From Lumbricus rubellus (Eukaryota; Annelida; Clitellata; Crassiclitellata; Lumbricidae), in the NCBI GenBank assembly GCA_945859605.1, contig OX243820.1, forward strand, positions 25,374,794-25,438,793: a stretch of DNA of 64,000 nucleotides. Reading direction: 5' to 3'. The notes under the pieces were generated by a model. The model was not told the DNA's origin, made no database searches, and saw only the letters and a program-made list of their open reading frames with translations. How positions within the stretch are numbered: the first letter of the stretch is position 1; each line of letters opens with the position of its first letter. Positions 45,700 through 58,659 of this stretch are shown here, piece by piece. The translations under genes were made by a program, and so were the position numbers.

Positions 45700-47260
45700 G
45701 GATGAATGGACGAAGGCGGTTGAGCTATACATATTTAGTTATCTAGGTCTAGCGGGGAATTCAAAGGATTCTCTCGTACAGAAATGGAGGTGCAAAGAGA
45801 GGAAAATGAATAGAAGGAAGACCGGAAATAGAGTGAGGAGAAAGTGAAGGAGAAAACGGAGAATTAAGGATGAGAAAAGGGAGAGGAGGAAGATGATAAA
45901 GAGGAGGGAGAGGAGGTTCAGATAGAAGGAGAAAAAAGAGAGAGAGTGACACCCTATCCTACTTATTAGCCGTATTTCACTGTATTATATTGCATCTACT
46001 TTATATAGCGCCTGTCAAAGCGCACATTATCAACCAGAGACGCAGAATCTGTTGAATTTCAACTGTTATTCTTTTTTTATTAAATGTTACACTCCCCCAT
46101 AATTGTTATCACTCACATATTATAATTAATATATCTCTATCTGGGTGTATGTTTTGGTATCTACATTGTATGCTCTACGTGCTCAAGTGCTTTTCAATGT
46201 CCTGTTGATCGCCTTTTCATCTCTATAAGACCATCTTACGCTTTCAGATTTGTCTGATTCCAGCTCACACTTTTACCATCCGCGGTTGTCTGTCTCTCTC
46301 TGCCTCTGCGTTTCCCCTTCCTCTGCAGTACCTGCTTCTATTTGCCTTCCTGCACGTGCCAATGCCAGTGTTTACCCGTTTCTGTGTGTCCATCGGTCAC
46401 CATGATATACGCCTATTCAGCTCCATCTATCTTTCGTTAGGTCTCTTAACATTAGCGCTGTTCAAGGAGTCCTGATAAGCCGTGAGTCCATCATCGCTGC
46501 ATGGCCAGCCGTCCCCCTCTCCGTCTCCATCCATCGGGCGTGTCCAAAATGCCAGATGACATGCCGTGGACGAGCCAAGCAGCAAGGCATTAGAGACACA
46601 CTGCAGCAGCGATTAATGGCATCTTAAAGAAAGACGTCTCTTTATATACATGTATATATATAATATGTATATATATTATATGTATATATATTATGTGTAT
46701 ATATATTATGTGTATATGTATATCCTTAAGAATCATAAAAGCTGCCGTCCGTTTCATATCGACCTTTTATCTAATACAAAGCGGCCGACTGAACCTGCCA
46801 TCTCAATCGCTATTATGACAATGATGGCAATGGCAATGATGCACTCACTGTAAGCTTATATTTGATGAAAGCAGGTATGAAAGACTATATGCTGAATAAC
46901 AGTCAGCCATTTTCATGGATGAATAAACGAACGCGGGATCTAATTACAATTAGGGCCTATATTAAACTGATTTGGTAAATAATATAAATGAGCGCTGAGT
47001 TATAGTAAGTATAAAAAAAGTTATCGATATATAAACTGCAACGCGTCCAGTAAAACTGACATTTAGTTTAGTTTAGCATCAGTGCAATACTTCGGGATAT
47101 TGTCAGCGCAATGATTTTGTATAGGTCAGTAAATTTATAAAACTCAGTTTGACGCAATATAGACCTACCATCGTATAGCCATCCTTCATAATATAATATA
47201 TTATACTATATCCAGTTCCGTACCAATCAAGTTTCCAGTTCCATTAATTTGCTTTCAGCA
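45700..47260. other. No gene recognised
   Basis: Purine-rich 45770-45950, a scrap of LINE tail near 45985-46025 (TTTATATAGCGCCTGTCAAA), and a TATATATG repeat at 46645-46725. No coding evidence. Confidence 0.45.
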
Positions 47261-47299
47261 TAGTTTTTTGAGAACTGAGAGACTAGCAAACTGCTTTGT

Positions 47300-47570
<271 letters not shown>

Positions 47571-47969
47571 AGGTATCTTTCTGTCTCTCTCTATTTCATC
47601 ACTAGGTCAATAACCTTGACTCAGTTTAAAAATCTTAGTTTAATCTTCACTGTATGTAAAAATTTCCCTGTTTTTCCTTACCTGACCTTCCACATTCTCC
47701 CCCCCATCATCTTGAATAAAATGTACATACAGCACGTACATGTAGCATGCGGTTCTTTTTCTGCTTGGGACAATAATATACCGTAATATAGAGTGATTAT
47801 AGACGATAGGTTAGGTGCTCTCCAGGTATGGCCACCTGTAGGGTATGCGGCAGACGTCTTCAGAGTCAACGAGTTCATTTGATGGATTAAAGTCGTATTA
47901 AAGGTCAAGAGCTTACGCAAAAAATAGCACAGCATCACAGAGACGAAACTCTGCGGGAAGCCACTAGAA

Positions 47970-48415
47970 ACATCAGAGAAGGAGACATCAGAGAAAGAGG
48001 CAGACAGAGACAGACAGAGACAGAGAGAGAGAGACAGCAAAAAACAGAGAGAGAGACAGCTAGAGACAGATAGAGAAAGATAGAGACAAATAGATAGAGA
48101 GACAGACATACAGAGACAGACAGATAGAGACAGGTAAACAGAGAGTCAGAGAGAGTCAAAGAGAGACAGAAAGATACAGACAGAGAGAGAGAGAGAACGA
48201 GAGAGAGAGAACGAGAGAGACATAGAGAAACAGAGTGAGAGATGTAAAGACAGAGACAGAAAGAGAGAGAGACAGACAGACAGACAGAGATACAGAGAGA
48301 CAGAGCAAGACAGAGAGAGAGAGTATAGTTAGAGACAGATATATAGACAGATAGACAGACTGAGTCAGACATAGAATAAGAGCCAGAGATAGAGACAGAC
48401 AGACAGCATCGGTTA
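47970..48415. repeat. (AGAC/AGAG)n purine tract
   Basis: About 445 bases of GAGACAGA on the + strand, the inverse of the tract 400 bases upstream. Confidence 0.9.
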
Positions 48416-48419
48416 TTGG

Positions 48420-51118
48420 GAGATGAAGCATGGTCGACCATCATCCCTCCAGCAGAGCAAGGAGGGAGGGACTGCAGCACCTTCAGCATAATCACGGATG
48501 CGGATAATCGGGCTGTTTGCACAATCGCCAGATGTTTTGGTAAACACGCACACAATGGTTCATAACCGCATTGATGTCCGCGGTTATGATAATAATTATG
48601 AACTCTTCTGCTAAACAGTCTTTGATAATACCACTATTAGACACTATTATGGCGTGGCAGAAAAAGCACAGTAGGCTACATGCACATTCATTGTCTGGCG
48701 ATAAGCCATTTTATCGTAGGGCGTATGCATGCCAAATAACACTTGATATAATATTTGTAATCGTAATCGTAAACTCGGAGCTTTTACAGCGCCCTCCAAA
48801 CCTTATAAATCGCGGGAACCACCTTATTCGCAGGCCTGAATAAAAAAAACAAGTATCTGTTGGCCCACCTGTTTCACTGGGAGCAATAAATTGAATTTAA
48901 AAAAATTGAATTCAACTAATTAAACATCCAAAATACCAAATAGATCTCGAATGAATACGAACAAACGCGTGCCCTGTTCGTATACTGCGTAGTTTTTAAG
49001 TAGTATAACTCGATTGCCTCTTAGAGATTACGGCAAAAACTTTCTGGAAGCAGTATGTTTAATAAGCTTTGTGTAGGCAACATGTTCGTCAATAATTATT
49101 AGACTGAATTGCTTGTTTTGAAGTTCAAGGAGACCCACGGTCGCGTGCATGCATATACTACTGCGCAATATTCAGGCTATCTTATCCATCGCTCCGGTCT
49201 ATTATAATAGAGATCATATTATATTGTCTATCTACGATTGCCGCCTTAATTCCACGGTCGTCTGCTCATGACGCCTGTCTGCTTATCACTTACACCTGCA
49301 GTGCGTCTGTATACGGCTTTGATCACTGCGCGTAGGTTAGACGGGGAATGAATCGTCAAAAATCTACATGATGAGATAATGTCCAGCATAATTATAGCCC
49401 CACTTGTATTAGGCCTAAGTTTTAATCGTCTCTCGGATAAAAACGCCTAAGAAATACTTCAGGATATCAATGGAATGCTAAGACTTATAAACTCCAACTG
49501 GAACGTCTGGTGTTTTAAAGTAGGCTATATTCTCAATATATCCATGTATAGTGGTGTTGTTTGTTTCATGAAGAGGAAACTATAAAGAGTGGAAATATGG
49601 ACAAATTTAAATGGAAAGTCCAGGAAGTTAGACTGGTTTCCTGTTCCTCTTTGTATCAAATTTCAGATCTGTTTTTTTAGATAGCAAATCTCTGCACGGA
49701 GCTGCGCCCGATTAATTACGTGATTACTGTATACGGAGACACATTCCTCCGCTACCGGGTTGCGACTCAAATCGCTCGATAAAAGCGATCTTGGCGTAAG
49801 GCGGATGAGAACCCGATTCGGTGACCGTGCTTTCTTAGTGCCATCGCTGGCCTCTGCAGATGATGCTTAGAACAGTCTTCCTCCCAGCATGCGAGCGACT
49901 GACTCCGTTGACTCTTTTAAAATCATGACCCAAGACTTATTTACTTTGTAAGATTAATCCAACTGCTAGTTGTAGGGGAGGCGCCCGTGTAGCGGCCATA
50001 GAAATTGTCGTTGTTATCATTATTATTAATCAAGTTGAAGCCGATTAAGGATTATACGCGTAAGTGATGAGGTACATGTATGCGACTAATCCTACAGGCC
50101 AACCCCGAGAGAATCTGCTATAGGAATCACTTAAACTATCAGATAATTACCACAATGATGATTGTTTCGTATTCATGAAGACACGTTATGCCTTTGCTCT
50201 ATACTGTATCCTATTAATATTATTATTATAATAGTGAGTTTGATTATTTGTTTACGTCAAGATGATCTTTTGACAACTATAATTATCAATGCTCTGTGTT
50301 TTATCTTTCAGTTCATTTTTTGTATCGTTTACTTGTTGTATACTGCCTCTTTAATGTCGCAATAAAGGTGTTCATAGTTAATGAAGCTTAGCTTTGAAGT
50401 TCACTGCGCCATGACATGATGAGTTGCGTCTGCTATCAGGTAATAATTAATAGTTGTCAAAAGTCTGTGTAGGATAAAGATGGCTATCAACAACGTCAAG
50501 CCTGACGATTACACCGGTTGCATGGCAGACCTCTGTATTCGATGTTCAAGCAAAGCAACCGGTTCAGATCATTACTTAAAGTGACGACTGTGTTTTCAAC
50601 AGCAGTTAATTGTCCAGCTTAAATTGTGCAGATGATCGATAAGTTTAACGACTACGTTGAACTATACTATCACTATTATTTTGGATAATTTCTCAAGAAA
50701 CAATGATGTACCTTTTCATACAAAGTTGATTCATTCAAATAACAATGGTGGTCTATACGTGAAACAGGTGATGCAAGGTGTGACTGACGCAACTATGAGT
50801 CACTGTGTGACCCAATTATTGGACAATTATAGGCCTATTTATCATTGTCATTATCACTATTATCACTATTTTTGCTATTATTATTATTTTTCTACCAGAG
50901 GTACCTAGGATCCTCGGGATTTCAAAAAATTATGCTTGGAGCTGTTTGTGTGTTTAGAAGATCAGGCCTCGTCCTCCGCAACATCATCATAATTATTATC
51001 ATTATTATAATCAATTATAATATCAGTAATGTTATAACACACAGATGTAGTAAGCTTATACCGTCTATGCGAAATTGCGTCTTGTATTCTGAGCACTCCT
51101 CAGATTTCTTATGCTGTA
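48420..51118. other. No gene recognised; one dispersed repeat
   Basis: 48760-48841 (AAACTCGGAGC, ACAGCGCCC, TCGCGGGAACCA, CGCAGGCCTG) matches 62680-62750 and is therefore repetitive. The rest shows no gene, RNA or clear element. It may include distal regulatory DNA for Ptf1a, which cannot be judged here. Confidence 0.4.
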
Positions 51119-51126
51119 TCAGAGGT

Positions 51127-51372
51127 CATAGGCGTAGGGGACATTTCAGCAGTGGTGGGGGGGGGGTGGCAAAAATTAGACTTTTACCCAAAAATTCTGA
51201 CGACCTTTTTTAGTCATCCAGCCGAAATGCCGAAATCTTAAGAAATTTCCCCTTACTTTTGCCCGAAAATGTCGAGTTTTTCTTATTTTTCCGAGATTGC
51301 TTGTCCGAAAATCAGACATGCCCGAAATTTGGCGGCATTTGCCCCTCTGGACCCCCGTCTTCTACGCCTATG
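51127..51372. mobile_element. hAT-like MITE, 246 bp, exact 8-bp TSD
   Basis: CATAGGCGTAGGGGAC and, reversed, CATAGGCGTAGAAGAC are the termini. TCAGAGGT is duplicated exactly at 51119-51126 and 51373-51380. The interior has CTGACGACCTTTTTTAGTC and several CCGAAA repeats. Confidence 0.85.
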
Positions 51373-52225
51373 TCAGAGGTCATGATTACATGTTTCTTTG
51401 CTTTAATTTTACTGTAACAGTCCATGGTCAGTCGTTCTCATCTTATAGTTCCCGTTCCAAGTAAAGCACGTAGGCCTATAACCTACTCAACATAAGGTGA
51501 AGGTGAAACGCTACAATGTTTTAGATATCAAAAAATATAAAAATTCTGCGTTTTTTTCATTAACAGGATTAGCTTAGGCTAAACACCTGAGACGATGACT
51601 GCGGCGCCACTAAAAACTTGGCCTAAAATTTGAAGAAGTTTTTGCAAAATAATTGCAATTTGAATTACCGTACACATTTTACAACCGACAAACAATAAAC
51701 TCATTTTTAGTTTTAATTTTAATCAGCTTTTAAACAGTCTTAGACATATTATGCTTCATACATTAGCCTATTTACATTATACCGTCGAATACAGATGAAC
51801 AGATCTTGAGATTAAAATATTTTTAATTTACACAAATTCAAATAGTTAACGTTCCTGCATACGCATTGAGCAATGCGCATCCGACCGAGTTTAAATAGCA
51901 AGACGATGTATTTACAGTTTTGTACACAGTTGTTCAGGTGTCTTTTAGGCAGACAAACTAAAATAGATCAAAGTTAGGCCTATACGCTTACATAAACAAA
52001 GTGCTATTTATTCGATACGAGTTCATAGTTTATTTCTTGTTGAATATACATGTAGAACACCGTTGAGATAATAATTATGCAGTATCTTTGAGTTTGAAGA
52101 AACATTTACACATCAGACTCTGAGCTGACCAGATTTCAATTTACATAAAATATGATACAATTAGTTTATTGGACATAAACATTGCAATAAGGCTAAATAG
52201 TAAATACCCACTTCGGTGAATGCTC

Positions 52226-52500
52226 AGTGGCGACGCCAGGATTTCAGTATTTGAGGGGACTGAAGTTGGTCCAGGAATTTTCAGTCCTTTTCATTCGCCA
52301 AAATTTCTGACGACTTTTTTTAGTCTTTTGGTCTGAATCTCAAGAAAATATTCCATTAATTTTTTGACGAACTTTTTTTAGTCGTCCAATGGTTTGGGGC
52401 TTTGTTTTTCCGATTTTGCTCTTTATCAGGTCAGTATACGCTATGTACCCATGGTTGTAAAGATTTTCCGCATTTTTCTTTGGGGGTTAAGCCCCATTTA
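52226..52500. mobile_element. hAT-like MITE fragment
   Basis: The left end CAGTGGCGACGCCAGGAT is clear, and the interior has two copies of the GACTTTTTTTAGTC hairpin motif. No matching right end or target duplication was found. Confidence 0.5.
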
Positions 52501-52644
52501 GGCAGTGTTAGTGTCCGTTATTTACACAGCTTATATAATTACAGCATTTATGAAGTAGGCCTATGCATATAATACACAACTGAATGAATGGATATATTGC
52601 ATTTGGGAACAATAATTAATAATGATGAGCAGAAAGGATAATTG

Positions 52645-52838
52645 TTACATTGACAATGAATTGGGATCCGGTTGAATAGCAGTTGAACAATCCGTTGGAC
52701 GAGGATCTTCAGGAATCCAGATCTTTGCGGTCATCGTGTTTTTCGGACCAAGGTATCGTTTCTTATCGTCCGCCCAGGACAATGAGTGTCCGGCCAGAGG
52801 AGGATAGCCATAGTGACCATCACGGTCATCGGACGGAC
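52645..52838 (-). CDS. Ptf1a: Ptf1a exon 2 (C1/C2 RBPJ-binding motifs)
   Basis: Begins GTCCGTCCGATG after an AG acceptor and ends SLSM with TAA at 52645-52647. The reading frame stays open through the adjacent microsatellite, so an ORF finder merges them; only these 194 bases are exon. Confidence 0.9.
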
Positions 52839-52877
52839 CTACAATGCAACATGTATGTATGTATGTATGTATGTATG

Positions 52878-52911
<34 letters not shown>

Positions 52912-53468
52912 TGTATGTATGTATGTATGTATGTATGTATGTATGTATGTATGTATGTATGTATGTATGTATGTATGTATGTATGTATGTATGTATGTAT
53001 GTATGTATGTATGTATGTATGTATGTATGTATGTATGTATGTATGTATGTATGTATGTATGTATGTATGTATGTATGTATGTATGTATGTATGTATGTGT
53101 GCATGTATGTATGTATGTATGTATGTATGTATGTATGTATGTATGTATGTATGTATGTATGTATGTATGCATGTATGTATGTATGTATGTATGTATGTAT
53201 GTATGTATGTATGTATGTATGTATGTATGTGTGCATGTATGTATGTATGTAGGTATGTATGTATGTATGTATGTATGTATGTATGTATGTATGTATGTAT
53301 GTATGTGTGCATGTATGTATGTATGTAGGTATGTATGTATGTATGTATGTATGTATGTATGTATGTATGTATGTATGTATGTATGTATGTATGTATGTAT
53401 GTATGTATGTATGTATGTATGTATGTATGTATGTATGTATGTATGTATGTATGTATGTATGTATGTAC

Positions 53469-53499
<31 letters not shown>

Positions 53500-54652
53500 T
53501 GTATGTATGTATGTATGTATGTATGTATGTATGTATGTATGTATGTATGTATGTATGTATGTATGTATGTATGTATGTGTGTATGTATGTATGTATGTAT
53601 GTATGTATGTATGTATGTATGTATGTATGTATGTATGTATGTATGTATGTATGTATGTATGTATGCATGATGTATGTACATGTATGTATGTATTTAAAGT
53701 CAAGCGCATGAGGTTAAGTCATGTCAGCAAACCTGTCAAAACTTCTAAGTACTGTGCGAAGGAGGTCCAAAGGTGATAGATATGTATGGTATCATGTGGT
53801 TGCTTGTTCACCTTTGAACCTTTCCATATGAATGGAAAGATCAAAATTCAGTCTCGTTCTGGTGCATGACGATCGAGTGTTTGTGAAGCAATGAGGTTTT
53901 TTCCTACGATAACTGCATAAGATAATGTAAATATAGACTATAGGATCAAAGGATTCCTCATGGTATAGTTACTTACCATGACATTTAATGACGACTTTTG
54001 GAACCTGATCGATACCGTGTCCGTTCAGTTGGTTAGCCGACTGCATATCGGTCTGCACAAGTTCCGCAAGGAAGCCAATGTAACCGATGGCCAGCCTCAG
54101 AGTATCGACCTTCGACAGTCTCTTTTCGTACGGCAGCGTCGGTATGTGCGCCCTCAGTCCCTCGAACGCCTCATTGATCGACTGCATCCTCTTCCGTTCC
54201 CTCAGGTTGGCCGCCTGTCGCTGCTGGACTTGCTGTTGCTGGCATTTCCTCTTCCGCTTCCTTGGCTTACCCCCGGCCTGGTTGCACCCGGCCGCTCCCA
54301 ACTCCCCTGGGCATCGAACCGGGTTATCGTTCTCGTCAGTGTTCCCTTCGCCCTCGTCGCTGGCGCTGAGGATCGTGTCGTCCGCTTGGGACCGGACGTC
54401 CAGGGAAGAACTGTCGCCGAGCTCAGACTGTGAGCCCGTGTCGTAAAGCGATAAAGGACCGTCGTAGTCGAAGGCGTCGACGTTGTACGACGAGTAGAGG
54501 GTCTTCTGGTGGGAGGGCAACATCCGGTTGGATAGTTGGAGAAGGGGAGGCGGTGGCGGGGGAGCAGAAGGGTGATGGGAAGCAATGCGGGAGCGGTAGC
54601 TGTCGGAAAGGCAGTAGCGGTCGCCGTAGCTATCCAGACCGATGTTCTCCAT
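52645..54652 (-). CDS. Ptf1a: Ptf1a: pancreas transcription factor 1a-type bHLH protein
   Basis: Two exons on the minus strand, 54652-53977 and 52838-52645, join in phase 1 (donor GTAAGT, acceptor TTGCATTGTAG) to 289 codons. The bHLH lies at about residues 145-202, with [19 protein letters not shown] and [20 protein letters not shown], nearly identical to the vertebrate family. Exon 2 carries C1 ([12 protein letters not shown]) and C2 ([11 protein letters not shown]), which in PTF1A contact RBPJ/Su(H) to form the trimeric PTF1 complex with a class A bHLH partner. The N-terminal half is acidic, Ser-rich and unlike vertebrates. It acts in the nucleus; the family specifies exocrine pancreas and inhibitory neurons in vertebrates, and the role here is inferred. 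Human PTF1A is a little longer (328 residues). The intron is mostly microsatellite. Confidence 0.95.
52848..53695. repeat. (ATGT)n microsatellite filling the Ptf1a intron
   Basis: About 210 tetranucleotide units with few interruptions (GTGTGCATG, GTAGGTATG, GTACATATG). On the gene's strand it reads (ACAT)n and ends about 10-15 bases before the 3' splice site. It is open in all six frames (MYVC, YIHT), which are artefacts. Confidence 0.95.
53977..54652 (-). CDS. Ptf1a: Ptf1a exon 1 (N-terminus and bHLH)
   Basis: The ATG at 54652-54650 starts [19 protein letters not shown]. The exon includes a poly-Pro run, an acidic Ser-rich stretch, a basic KPRKRKRKC segment before the bHLH, and [10 protein letters not shown] at its end, matching the family's K-VI-CH segment at the splice junction. 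Confidence 0.95.
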
Positions 54653-54669
54653 CTTGTTTAATTCCTCCC

Positions 54670-57200
54670 TTTTGCAGGCAGTTGTGATTGAGAATGTTGT
54701 AACAAGGTTTATCTAGCGCAAGAAGAAGATCTTTTGTTTGGAGACTCTCTGAACTGGAATTCGGGATAGCTGTCGGTGAATCCAGAAATTTTGAAGAAAA
54801 ATCGTATACGTGTCTGTCTCAAAAGCCGAGTTTATTTTGTTTATAAAGAGCCTTATTTGGAGAAGTTATGATATATTCTGGCGATCTAACTCCACAAGGA
54901 CGTTGCATAGGCTATAGTTTATGCTATTTCTCATTAGCTTATCTGAGAGGTTGAAAGGCCGTTATTTCGTGTCGTCAATAGGAATATCCAGGGAACTTTC
55001 GGACTCCGTATGCTCCTCGCAGTGAATCTAAGAATTGCGATGATGACGACGGCGATTGCAACAGGTTCTTCGTTTCCCAATGGAATTCATCAACAGATGC
55101 GGCTTCTCTCACGTTCCTTTAGACGCTGCAGCATCAGCCTATCGACCGACTCGAAACGGTGATGGCATTACTTGATTCCCGTCTGTAGAGCGCTCAACCT
55201 ATCGAGATCTACAACGGCCGGAAGTAGACACAAGAGGAGGCGTGGACTAACGGAAATCGCCCAATGGTGTACATCCGCCTTGGAGGCTGACTGCATGCTC
55301 ATCAGCGATGGCTGCAGCAGCTGGCGCGACCCAATGGCATCGGTGCCACGTCCGCATCAGCAACCGATGAGTATTGATGGATTATGGGAGGCAGCGGCGG
55401 TTGACCAATAGTGATGGCGTCGCTCGGAGTCTGGTTGCTGCTGCTGCTGCTGCTGCTGCGGAGGCAGGAGGCGATGACGGGTCGAATGGCGACAAAGACT
55501 GTTTGTCGGATGAATTAGACGAGAGGGGAGGAAGCGATTACCGGAAACGATTAGTCGGATGGTGGAAGGAATGGCAGGAAGAAGGGATAATGCGGAGAAG
55601 GAAGTATTATAGTGGAAAGGAATTACGTTGAAGAGGTCGGTTATGACGGATATGCGTAAACAAAGGAATTATATACTTGGTTTGTGTTTTGTTTTCATTG
55701 TTGAATGATTCGAGAATAGAAAGGTAAACAACGATAGGTCTAATATAAAAATATACAAAATGACTTGATAGGACTTTGCTTGTAAATAATATATGTGGCG
55801 GGCCACACTGAAATGAGCATTATGCCGGAAATTAGGCCTCACACATCAGAGAAACCTTGAAAAATAGTATGTTTGTGATCTTTGGTTTTTGTACAACATT
55901 TTTTTAAATTAAAGAAATTTCTCTTTTATTTTTTAAAAGAGACTAGTTTTAAAGCTATTTTAATGCATGCTGTTGATATGCATATTATTTTGTTTCAATT
56001 AAATTAATTAATTATGCCTCATTGATTCAACTAGATGACTTTTTGTCCTATGTCTCGAGTTACAATAATGCTAGAGCAATAATTTTTGTGTCATTTTGAA
56101 GCCTGAGTCAAGACGTTTGAATTGATGCATCAAACTCAATATGTCACAAATCCGACATAATACTGATTTCGGTGTGGACCGCCAAATAATTATATGAAAG
56201 AAGTAAACGAAATACATGATAAGACATTGAGACCACGATGCAGTCGGTTAACCAGTTGGATGACCCTCTTTATTAAAAGTCCCGCCATTGAGAGTTCCAT
56301 CCACGTTCTGATTTTATTACTGTTTGTACACGTATGTGCATTGTGCACTTGTTATAGCGCCCCTTCAAGCGCCCGTGTACTAAGCTACTCTGGAAAACCC
56401 GAAATGGAAAACGCCCTGTGAAATCTTATCGTAGTGTAGGCCTATACCGTATACGTCCTGAACACGAACGTCAGTTTTTGTTACTTCCTTTGTAAATTTG
56501 TGAGATAATAGTTCCGTCTGCTAAATAGTTAAGCTCTGTATAGTAATAGAGATAAGCAGTCTATTAGACTATTATCTTTGTACAATGTGCATGTTGTAGC
56601 CTGTGCTCTAAGCGTTAGATTAATTTGAAAAACTTCCCTATAGTATCGTCTAATACAAGCTCAACGGTGTTTTCGTGTTGAGAACTTCAAAGGTATTCTG
56701 CACGTATACAAAATAAGCTATTGTTCAATGGCTACACTATCATTATGCACGTATCTAAATGCCGGTATTGTAGATACGCTAAGTATGACATAGATAATTT
56801 CGTGCACTATGATGCATCTGCACTGTGTAGTGTATAATGAACTATGCGTCACAATGTACTTGATTTCCACGGAATGCGCAATGCTTGTGTAAATATTGTA
56901 TGCCCTATACTTTGAATTTTCAAGGTGATTCCCGTCAGTCAGGTTAGGCCAAATGTTTTATCGATAACTAAATTCCAAGATGGTCTTATTGACTGTTAGC
57001 CTATTATAATAGGCATGCTCATTTGATCAAAATATACAATCTATAAAGAATGGACTAATGCAATACAATGGCCTGCAATTGTATTTTGATATTGCGTTTC
57101 TTTCTTCTTTCAAATTTCAGAAGTGAAAAAACAAAAAAAGACAGAAAAATGAGAAACTTTAAACGAAGAGAATGTTCAAGATTACTTTTGTTTGTTTGTC
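54670..57200. other. Ptf1a 5' region; no other gene recognised
   Basis: Upstream of Ptf1a on its strand. It includes a (CTG)n run at about 55433-55460 and small frames without support. A LINE/SINE-type tail motif (CTTGTTATAGCGCCCC) is at about 56348. Promoter and enhancers are presumably here, but no site can be assigned by eye. Confidence 0.4.
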
Positions 57201-57209
57201 TGTCTGTAT

Positions 57210-57400
57210 GTGCACTTGTTATAGCGCCTCTTCAGCTCTTGCTACTCAGAGGCTCTCCCGAATGCAGAGCGGACACTGCATCGGAGTTTCACGCCGGAGC
57301 GCTGAGCAATTGTGAGTGAAGGACTTGCCAAAGGTCTTCACGCGGCGAGGTGGATTAGAACCTCGAACCTTCCGGCTCCAAGGCAACGACGCCACCACTA
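57210..57400 (-). mobile_element. tRNA-derived SINE, second copy
   Basis: Shares with 23265-23470 TTATAGCGCC, CTCAGAGGC-CTCCCGA, ATCGGAGTTTCA-GCCG, CAATTGTGAGTGA, and the head GGATT-GAAC-CGAACCTTCCGG. The B box is mutated (TTAGAACC). Confidence 0.7.
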
Positions 57401-57632
57401 CATTTTTTCTGAATTCTCAAGCTATTACCAATATTTATTATATGTTACTATTTACATGTAAATACTGTCAATATTATCTTTTTATTTAGGCCCTAACTTA
57501 TCGGGATCATTTCCTTCGCGTGAGTCAGTTTGGTTCCTTAAGCCTACAATATCAACATTGCAACAGAGAGATTACATATAGACCTCTATTATACAAGTGA
57601 TTCAACTGCACTGTGAACTATTATAGCACACT

Positions 57633-57790
57633 TGGTAAATGAGATCCAATAAAATGACTTGACATACAGTAATTAAACTGCATACTTGGAAAATGAGATC
57701 CAATAAAATGATTGGAAATACAGTAATTAAACTGCATACATGGTAAATGAGATCCAATAAAATGACTTGAAATACAGTAATTAAATTGAA
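57633..57790. repeat. 54-bp tandem repeat, about three copies
   Basis: GAGATCCAATAAAATGA starts at 57641, 57695 and 57749. Copies differ at a few bases. Confidence 0.95.
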
Positions 57791-58199
57791 GCCTCAAGGC
57801 ATCAATTCTGGACATACAATAGGCTGTGACAGGCGTTTAATTGTAAATTTGGAATGTCAGTTAAACAGCCCTTCTGATAAGTCTCTTTGAAGAAGCGCCC
57901 CATAAATTTTCGATTACTCTATAGCTGCAGGTGTATTTCGTCAGTGGCTGTGACGTTTGGTGAGGCAAATCGATTTTTGTTAACACCCAAATAAAAAAGA
58001 TCATGCGACCCACTATAACAGAAGTCAACGTAATCAATAAAGGAGTGGCTACTGATAAGAAATGATTTGCCATCTCTCTCGCCTTTTTATGTGGATAGTA
58101 AGAGGGGTTCTATGTAATCCATGGATTGAGACGGCTACTGTCTGTGTGCAGTGACCATCCATGGCAAGTCTTTCAGTGGAAATTGCTCAGCATCTTCGA

Positions 58200-58282
58200 C
58201 TGATGTGTGTGTGTGTGTGTGTCTGTGGGTGGGTGTGCGACTGTGCGTGTATGTGTATGTGTGTGTGTGTGTGTGTGAGTGT
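58200..58282. repeat. (GT)n microsatellite
   Basis: GTGTGTGTGT runs interrupted by TCTGTGGG; the right end forms the target site of the next element. Confidence 0.85.
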
Positions 58283-58550
58283 CAAGGCCGTAGCTAGGGG
58301 TGTTTTTGGGTGTTTGAACATCCCCCTATGAAATGATGATAATTGTAACGAAATGATACATTTACGAATACAATCATGATGTAAAGACTAAGGGGATTTC
58401 ATTTTCAAGCTCTTATAATTATCTATGTGACATTTTATAATAGATTAAACCACCATCCGAACCCCTTGGTCTGTTGCTTCGGTTGCCTGTCGGCTTGCTC
58501 AAGGTTGAGTACCACCCCCCCCCTCCAATAAAATCCTGACTACAGCCTTG
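58283..58550. mobile_element. hAT-like MITE, 268 bp
   Basis: The termini CAAGGCCGTAGCTAGG and (reverse) CAAGGCTGTAGTCAGG are flanked by GTGAGTGT (58275-58282) and GCGAGTGT (58551-58558), seven of eight matching. Confidence 0.75.
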
Positions 58551-58659
58551 GCGAGTGTGAGGGCTTAAAGCAACGCCTATGCCTACTAATAACTAAATAA
58601 CTTACTAACTTTAACTAACTACTCGTGTTGCATCAGTGTTAGGGCGAGTACTAAGAAAT

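Noticed and set aside
52645..53709. 354-codon minus-strand ORF of YIHT repeats
   Set aside because: Only the last 64 or so codons are coding (Ptf1a exon 2). The rest is the microsatellite, which has no stop in any frame.
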